A stretch of DNA of 64,000 bases from Pseudocercospora fijiensis CIRAD86 (lineage: Eukaryota; Ascomycota; Dothideomycetes; Mycosphaerellales; Mycosphaerellaceae). Below, one piece after another: positions 58,728 to 64,000 of the stretch. Below the pieces are notes generated by a model. It searched no databases. It saw nothing but the letters and a program-made list of their open reading frames with translations, and had not been told where the DNA came from. The first letter of the stretch is position 1, and each line of letters begins with the position of its first letter. The DNA lies in assembly GCF_000340215.1 (NCBI RefSeq), contig NW_006921540.1, positions 3,673,402 through 3,737,401 on the forward strand, written 5' to 3'. The translations under genes were made by a program, and so were the position numbers.

Positions 58728-58985
58728 ACTTACGGCCCCTTTAGGCTTACTACGGCTTAAAATAAGCTAAAAGCCGACTCTACTTAGCTATAGCCGAGGA
58801 ACTTTAAAATTTCTTAGTTTACGAGCGGTTCGGAGATTATAGGAGTCGTAGTATATAGTTCGTAAGCGGTTCGGAGATTGTAGGAGTCGTAGTATATATC
58901 TTAAGGCTACGATAGTATTATTTCCGATGCTATATCGGTCGTTTATACCTAATCCGGCGGTATTTGCTCGAAGCGGTATACTCGA
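58728..58985 (+). repeat. Helitron head repeat, truncated copy 3
   Basis: It starts within GGCCCCTTTAGGCTTA and lacks the first ~30 bp of the head. An internal doubling of GAGCGGTTCGGAGATT-like sequence is visible near 58820 and 58865. Confidence 0.75.
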
Positions 58986-59144
58986 AAGGCTTAGCCTACG
59001 CGTTTCGGATAGTACTACTCGCTATAGATATTCTATAGAGTACTCGCTATAGGCGTTTTATAAGGTACTCGCAGTAGGCGTTATATAAGGTACTCGCTAT
59101 AAGTAGTTCGAATACTATTTGGTAACTGTAGGCGTTTTAGATAG

Positions 59145-59400
59145 TCTAAAATATAACAACTTAACAAAAGTTAGGGCCCCTTTAGGCTTAGTGCGGCTTA
59201 AAATAGGCCAACCGCGGCCTCTAATTAGTAGACGCGAGGAACGTAAACACCTCTACGATCCGGAAAGGCGTAGACGTCGTAGTATATACCGCGACGAGCT
59301 ATAACTTCGATAGTAGTCTCGAAAAGGGCGTCTTCGTCGTATGTACCTTATCCGGCGGTGTTTGCTCGCGGCGGTATTACGCGGAGTCTATATTATAACG
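59145..59400 (+). repeat. Helitron head repeat, copy 4 (most like copy 1)
   Basis: TCTAAAATATAACAACTT then AACAAAAGTTAGGGCCCCTT; colinear with 4288-4512 to CGGCGGTGTTTGCTCG. Confidence 0.85.
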
Positions 59401-59497
59401 CGTTGCCGCCGCGATAGTAGTATTCCGGAAGGGTATATCTAACTTTTAGGCCTAATCCGGCGGTATTTGCTCGCGGCGGTATTACGCGGTTACGCTA

Positions 59498-59790
59498 TCT
59501 CTAATATAATAATAACTTAACAAACCGTAGGTCTACTTTAGGCTTAGTACGGCTTAAAACGATCTAAAAGCCGCCTCTAATTAGCTATATCCGAGGAACG
59601 TTAAAACTCCTTAGTTCGCGACTAGTTCGGAGGACATAGTAGTCGTAGTATGTATCGTAAGGCTTCGCCGCTATAATAGTAGTATTTCCGATACTATATA
59701 TATCTTTTACGCCCGATCCGGTAGTATTTACTCGAGGCTATATAGTCGTTTACGCCTAATCCGGGGATATTTACTCGAGGCGGTATACTC
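59498..59790 (+). repeat. Helitron head repeat, diverged copy 5
   Basis: It begins TCTCTAATATAATAATAACTT after A and continues with TTTAGGCTTAGTACGGCTTA and CCTCTAATTAGC. It is more diverged than the others and passes into the satellite at about 59790. Confidence 0.75.
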
Positions 59791-62541
59791 GAAAGGCTAA
59801 GCGTATCGGATATAGCTTACTATAAGTGTTCTAAATAGTACTTATTATAGGTATTTTAGATAGTACTACTTACTATAAGCGTTCTTAATAGTACTTACTA
59901 TTAAGCGTTCCGAGTTAGACTTACTATACGCGTTCCGGATAAGACTTAGTACATACTTGCTATAAGCGTTCTTAATAGTACTTACTATTAGCGTTCCGAA
60001 TTAGACTTACTATACGCGTTTCGGATAAGACTTAGTATAAGCGTTTCGGATTAGAATTACTATATAGCGCGTTCTAAATAAAAATTAGTATAGGCTATAA
60101 ATAGTAGTACGCTATAGGCGTTTTATAGGGTCCTATACGTTCCGGATAGTACTACTCGCTATAGATATTCTATAGAGTGCTTACTATAGGCGTTTTATAA
60201 GATACTCGTAGTAGAGGTTATATAGGTTACTCGCTATAGGTAGTTCGAATATAGGCGTTTTCGATAGTATTTACTGTAAGCGTTCCGGATAGTACTACTC
60301 GCTATAGATATTCTATAGGGTACTCGCTATAGGCGTTTAATAGGGTACTCGTAGGAGGCGTTATATAAGGTACTTGCTGTAAATAGTGCGAATACTATTT
60401 AACTATAGGCGTTTTAGATGGTATTTACTATAAGCGTTCCGGATAGTACTACTCGCTATAAGCCTTCCGGATAGTGCTTAATAAAAGCATTTAGTTTCGG
60501 ATTAGACTTAGACTTACTTTATATATTCCGGATAAGAGTTTCTATAAGCGTTTTAGATTAGAATTACTGTATAGCGCGTTCTGGATAAAACTTGGTATAG
60601 GCGTTGTAGACAGCAGTACGCTATAGATATTCTGTAGAGTACTCGCTATAGGCGTTTTATAGGGTGATCGCTGTGAACAGTTCGAATACTGTTTGCTATA
60701 GGCGCTTTGGATAGTATTTGCTGTAAGCGTTCCGGACAGTACTGCTCGCTATAGGCCTTCCGGAATCCGGATAGTACTTAATATAAGTATCCAGTTCCGG
60801 ATTACACTTAGACTTGCTTTATATATTTAAGATAAGACTTTCTATAAGCGTTTTAGATTAGACTTACTATAAGCGTTCTGGATAGTACTACTTGCTATAG
60901 ATATCTCGGACGGTTGCCGCTATAAGCGTTTCAAATATTGCTACTCGCTATAAGCATTTTTAGTAGTATCTACTATAAGCGTTTCGGATACAACTTGCTA
61001 TAAGTATTCTAAATAGTACTTACTATAGGTATTTTAGATAGTACTACTTGCCACAAGCCTAAGCGTTCTTAATAGTACTTACTACTAGCGTTCTAGATTG
61101 GACTTGCTATACGCGTTCCGGATAGTACTTACTATACGCGTTTTAGATAGGACTTAGTATAAGCATTTCGGATTAGAATTGCTATATAGCGCGTTCTAAA
61201 GCGTTCCGGATAGTACTACTCGCTATAGATATCTCGGATAGTAACCGCTATAAGCGTTTCGAATACTACTACTCGCTATAACCGTTTTTAGTAGTATTTA
61301 CTATAAGCGTTTCGGATATAACTTGCTATAAGTACTCTAAATAGTACTTACTATAGGTATTTTAGATAGTAGTACGCTATAGATATTCTATAGAGTACTC
61401 GCTATAGGCGTTTTATAGGGTACTCGTAGTAGGCGCTATATAGGGTACTCGCTATAAATAGTTCGTAGTAGTTAATATAAGTATTTAGTTTTAGATTAGA
61501 CTTAGACTTACTTTATATATTCCGGATAAGATTTTCTATAAGCGTTTTAGATTAGACTTAGTATACGCGTTCCGGTTTATATAGGACTAACTATACTAAG
61601 CGTTTAAAATAAGGCTTATCCTACGCGTTCCGGATAGTACTACTCGCTATAGATATTCTATAGAGTGCTTACTATAGGCGTTTTATAAGGTACTCGTAGT
61701 AGGCGTTATATAAGGTACTTACTATAAACAGTTCGAAACGTTCCGGTCTATATAGAACTAACTGTACTAAGCGTTTAAAATAAGGCTTATCCTACGCGTT
61801 CCGGATAGTACTACTCGCTATATATATTCTATAGAGTACTCGCTATAGGCATTTTATAGGGTACTCGTAGTAGGCGTTATATAGGGTACTCGCTATAAAC
61901 GTTTTTAGTAGTATTTACTATAACCGTTTCGGATATAACTTGCTATAAGTATTCTAAATAGTACTTACTGTAGGTATTTTAGATAGTACTACTTACTATA
62001 AGCGTTCTTAATAGTACTTACTATTAGCGTTCCGAATTAGACTTTCTATACGCGTTCCGGATAGTACTTACTATACGCGTTCCGGATAGTACTTACTATA
62101 CGCGTTCCGGATAGGACTTAGTATATACGTTTCGGATTAGAATTACTATATAGCGTGTTCTAAATAAAACTTAGTATAAGCGTTATAGATAGTAGTACTA
62201 ACTATTAGCGCTCCCGATTAGAGTTACTATACGCGTTCTAAATAGTACTTAGTATTATAAGTATTCTAAATTAGAATTCCTATAAGTATTTTAGATTAAA
62301 ATTACTTTAGGCGTTTTAGATTAGACTTACTATACGCCTTATAGATAGTACTTACTATAAGCGTTCCTACTTAGAAAGAACTATATACTATAGATATTTC
62401 GAATAGTACTCGCTGTAGGTATTCCGGATAGTAATTACTATAGGCGTATTCCGGAAGTAGTTACTTTAGATATTTTAGACTATCTTACTATAAGCGTTTC
62501 TAATAGTAATCTAGCTCACCCTACCCCGCTCGTCGCCTTAG

Positions 62542-62599
62542 CCTTTACTTATAGCTCTTCGGCCTTTACTTGTGGCTCTTCGAGCCACATAAACACTAG
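62542..62599 (+). other. Helitron 2 tail: two 21-bp repeats, hairpin and CTAG end
   Basis: Two 21-bp CCTTTACTT-type units (62542-62583), a perfect 8-bp hairpin with TTC loop (62571-62589), TAAACA and CTAG (62596-62599) before T. The arrangement matches the tail at 34912-34990. Confidence 0.9.
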
Positions 62600-62834
62600 T
62601 GCCTATAGTAAGAAACTTCCGTAGAAACATCCTATCATCACTACCTCACTCGATTACTTTCATTCCGAATCATTTGGCAATTTCCGAGTTGTATTAATAT
62701 ACCTTCAACATCAAGCTAGATAGAGGTTCATGCAAACCGGTCCATCCTACATTCGCTCAGCCCTTGGATCCCTTCCATCCAGCAGCAAACCATGCCCTCC
62801 AAACCCACCCCCAACCCCTCAGTCCCAGGCGAGG
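62600..62834. other. Intergenic after Helitron 2
   Basis: Unmutated sequence right after the tail. I see no feature; an ATG at 62730 opens the frame that runs into the oxidoreductase fragment. Confidence 0.5.
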
Positions 62835-63006
62835 ATTCGAAAGGAGCTCAAAGCTGCGAATCAGAAGTTGTTGATTGGGGCGGTTGGGTTGATTACTGAG
62901 GCTGAGCAGGCGAGGGATATTGTGAATGGGACGGAGGGCAAGATAGTGGCGAAGGCGATGAGCGAGGGCAGAGAACCGATGGCTGATGTGATCTTGGTGA
63001 ATCGAC
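62835..63006 (+). pseudogene. Fragment of an old-yellow-enzyme-type NADH:flavin oxidoreductase
   Basis: Within the open frame 62730-63089, about 57 residues match the C-terminal part of fungal NADH:flavin oxidoreductases (old yellow enzyme/NadA type): IRKELKAANQKLLIGAVGLI, then TEAEQARDIVNGTEGKIV, then PMADVILVNRQ. In full enzymes this is the flavin-phosphate-binding end of the TIM barrel (normally ...ADVVLVARQ.., then a further ~40 residues). Here it loses similarity after VNRQ and there is no barrel upstream; the frame before it is Pro-rich and unlike the family. It is therefore a relic or captured fragment. It has no RIP stops. The rest of the gene is not elsewhere in the window. Confidence 0.55.
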
Positions 63007-63089
63007 AAAGAGTGGGTATTGAAGGTCGCTTGGAGACTGGGTGTGGATGTTACTTGGCTAAGTCAATTCTTGAGGGTGAGGGTTCCTGA

Positions 63090-63336
63090 GCTTTGAGCAT
63101 GGCCACGGTGGCCGAAGGTGCGCCAAGGCATTAGACTGCACACTCGGGCTTAGCAGATGGCTATCTCAGATGCCGCTCTTGTCTTCCAGACTCGCCCCAT
63201 TCCTTGCCTCTCTTTTCAAGCACGGACCTCTATCTCTTTCTTGGCACTGTTGGAGATTTCCGCTGTTTACATTTCCAGTTGTTCCAGAGACTTCTGGCAT
63301 CACCACCGCAGTGATCGCTGAGTCGTCATCACCAAG
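63090..63336. other. Intergenic, no feature seen
   Basis: About 250 bp, the likely promoter side of the F-box-like gene. Confidence 0.5.
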
Positions 63337-63975
63337 GTGATGGTCCCAACCCCAATTACTGGCCAAGACGCTGACATACCTACGTCCAAGATGGCCGCCA
63401 ACCCTCACTCCGCTGGAGCACGTGTTGCCGGCACATTCGAGCTGCTCGAGCAGATCCTCAGAAATGTGCTGGAGAGGCCAAATTCATCATCCAGAATCAT
63501 TCGGCGCGCCCTCGTCAGCCAGCGTGTGAGCCGGGCATTTCGCGACACCATTGCCAACTCGCCACATCTTCAGAGGGAACTCTGGTTCACGATGCCCGAC
63601 CCACCATTGCCGCGCCACGACCTCAACCCATTGACTTCCTGGGAACACATCAGTCTGAGCGAAGGCACGTATTTGCGCGTCAGGCCGGATGACTGGGAAC
63701 AGGTTGGGCACCTGGTCATGAACCGGGTCAGATGCCTTCCAGAACTCGAGGATGCCAGCACCGCCAAGCATGGCTCCTGGCGGCGGATGTACCTCTACCA
63801 GCATGCATACAGTATCGACCGCGTAAAGTATTGCACCGATCTTTACCGGCGTGATTACAACTTCTGCCGCGTAAAGTCTTGCAGCGAACTTGAGCAGGAG
63901 AAGACTCACGAGAAGACCTTCGAGAAGAAGTTGGAGAACCCGACGCTTGGGCAGCTATTCGATGCAGTGTTTTAA
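63337..63975 (+). CDS. F-box-like hypothetical protein
   Basis: A single exon of 212 residues; Met19 (63391) is an alternative start closer to the homologous part. Residues 30-85 have the fungal F-box-like pattern: AGTFELLEQILRNVL, then RRALVSQRVSRAFRDTIANS, then PHLQRELWF, as in large lineage-specific families of Mycosphaerellales. The region 155-190 contains an internal similarity (RVKYCTDLYRRDYNF against CRVKSCSELEQE). The C-terminal tail is charged. Such proteins may be SCF ubiquitin-ligase adaptors; no substrate-binding repeats are visible. It is the last gene in the window. Confidence 0.7.
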   Translation: MMVPTPITGQDADIPTSKMAANPHSAGARVAGTFELLEQILRNVLERPNSSSRIIRRALVSQRVSRAFRDTIANSPHLQRELWFTMPDPPLPRHDLNPLTSWEHISLSEGTYLRVRPDDWEQVGHLVMNRVRCLPELEDASTAKHGSWRRMYLYQHAYSIDRVKYCTDLYRRDYNFCRVKSCSELEQEKTHEKTFEKKLENPTLGQLFDAVF

Positions 63976-64000
63976 AGGCTCCGCCGTGTGCCATAGCCGA

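Larger units (their letters stand above)
57241..62500. repeat. Degenerate ~25-bp satellite array (GCGTTCCGGATAGTACT core)
   Basis: Units of roughly 20-28 bp with the core GCGTTCCGGATAGTACT(TG)CTATA recur well over 150 times, with variants GCGTTTCGGATTAGACTT, GCGTTTTATAGGGTACTCG and TATTCTATAGAGTACTCG. A higher-order block starting CCTACGCGTTCCGGATAGTA recurs near 57255, 57840, 58170, 58650, 58990, 61618 and 61790. Head-derived segments interrupt the array at about 58728-58980 and 59145-59790. No ORF of note is present. Confidence 0.88.
56955..62599 (+). mobile_element. Non-autonomous Helitron (Helitron 2) filled with satellite array
   Basis: The head TCTATAATATGACAACTT starts at 56955 after A. 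The tail at 62542-62599 (two 21-bp repeats, hairpin TGTGGCTC-TTC-GAGCCACA, TAAACA, CTAG) is followed by T at 62600. Both ends match Helitron 1. No Rep or helicase sequence is present; the interior is a degenerate satellite with further head copies inside. Transposition would need the Rep-helicase of an autonomous relative such as Helitron 1. Much of the array is RIP-mutated, but the tail still holds CA and TG. Confidence 0.82.

Noticed and set aside
57241..62500. Regularly spaced short repeats, CRISPR-like at first sight
   Set aside because: The units are adjacent and degenerate with no unique spacers, the host is a fungus, and the array lies inside Helitron ends. It is a satellite.

Overview
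The window is from a filamentous ascomycete (Pezizomycotina), most likely a Dothideomycete of the Mycosphaerellales type. The genes are compact, have 50-60 nt introns with CTAAC/CTGAC branch sites, and include typical ascomycete families (LsdA/Rds1-like ferritin-like protein, Cro1/She4 myosin chaperone, P450, F-box-like and BTB proteins). About 40 kb is repeat sequence changed by a RIP-like process: CA and TG are almost gone, TA is in excess, and Gln/Trp codons have become TAG/TAA. The species is an inference; no marker here fixes it.

Layout. (1) 1-4236: RIP-degraded repeat that may itself end in a Helitron-like tail (hairpin plus CTAA|T). (2) 4288-34990: a large autonomous Helitron with a TC-type head after A, a Rep (HUH, Y2)/Pif1-helicase ORF ending at 18620, and a tail of hairpin plus CTAG before T. 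Inside it, 20634-34757 is a 14.1-kb Ty3/gypsy LTR retrotransposon with 342-bp LTRs and three long ORFs: Gag-protease, RT-RNaseH-integrase, and a third ORF of about 1,330 codons with a JmjC-like signature and an RGG-rich end. A CTAG-repeat module sits in each spacer around these ORFs. (3) 34991-56950: an un-mutated gene island, in order: LsdA-like secreted ferritin-like protein (-), Cro1/She4/UNC-45 myosin chaperone (-), P450 (-), F-box-like protein (+), two BTB paralogues (+,+), cyclase/kynurenine-formamidase-like protein (-), unknown 834-aa secreted or membrane protein (-), Rev7/MAD2B HORMA protein (-), and importin-9/Kap114 (+), the last two divergent. (4) 56955-62599: a second, non-autonomous Helitron sharing head and tail with the first, its interior replaced by about 5 kb of a degenerate ~25-bp satellite and extra internal copies of the head. 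(5) 62600-64000: unmutated sequence with an old-yellow-enzyme C-terminal fragment and an F-box-like gene.

The genes do not form a pathway; housekeeping genes (Kap114, Rev7, Cro1) are mixed with variable families. The mobile elements dominate biologically. RIP has inserted stops but left reading frames uninterrupted over kilobases, so most domains can still be read. The RIP boundary coincides closely with the Helitron tails at 34990 and 62599. All element boundaries and the JmjC-like reading come from the sequence by eye; no searches were run.
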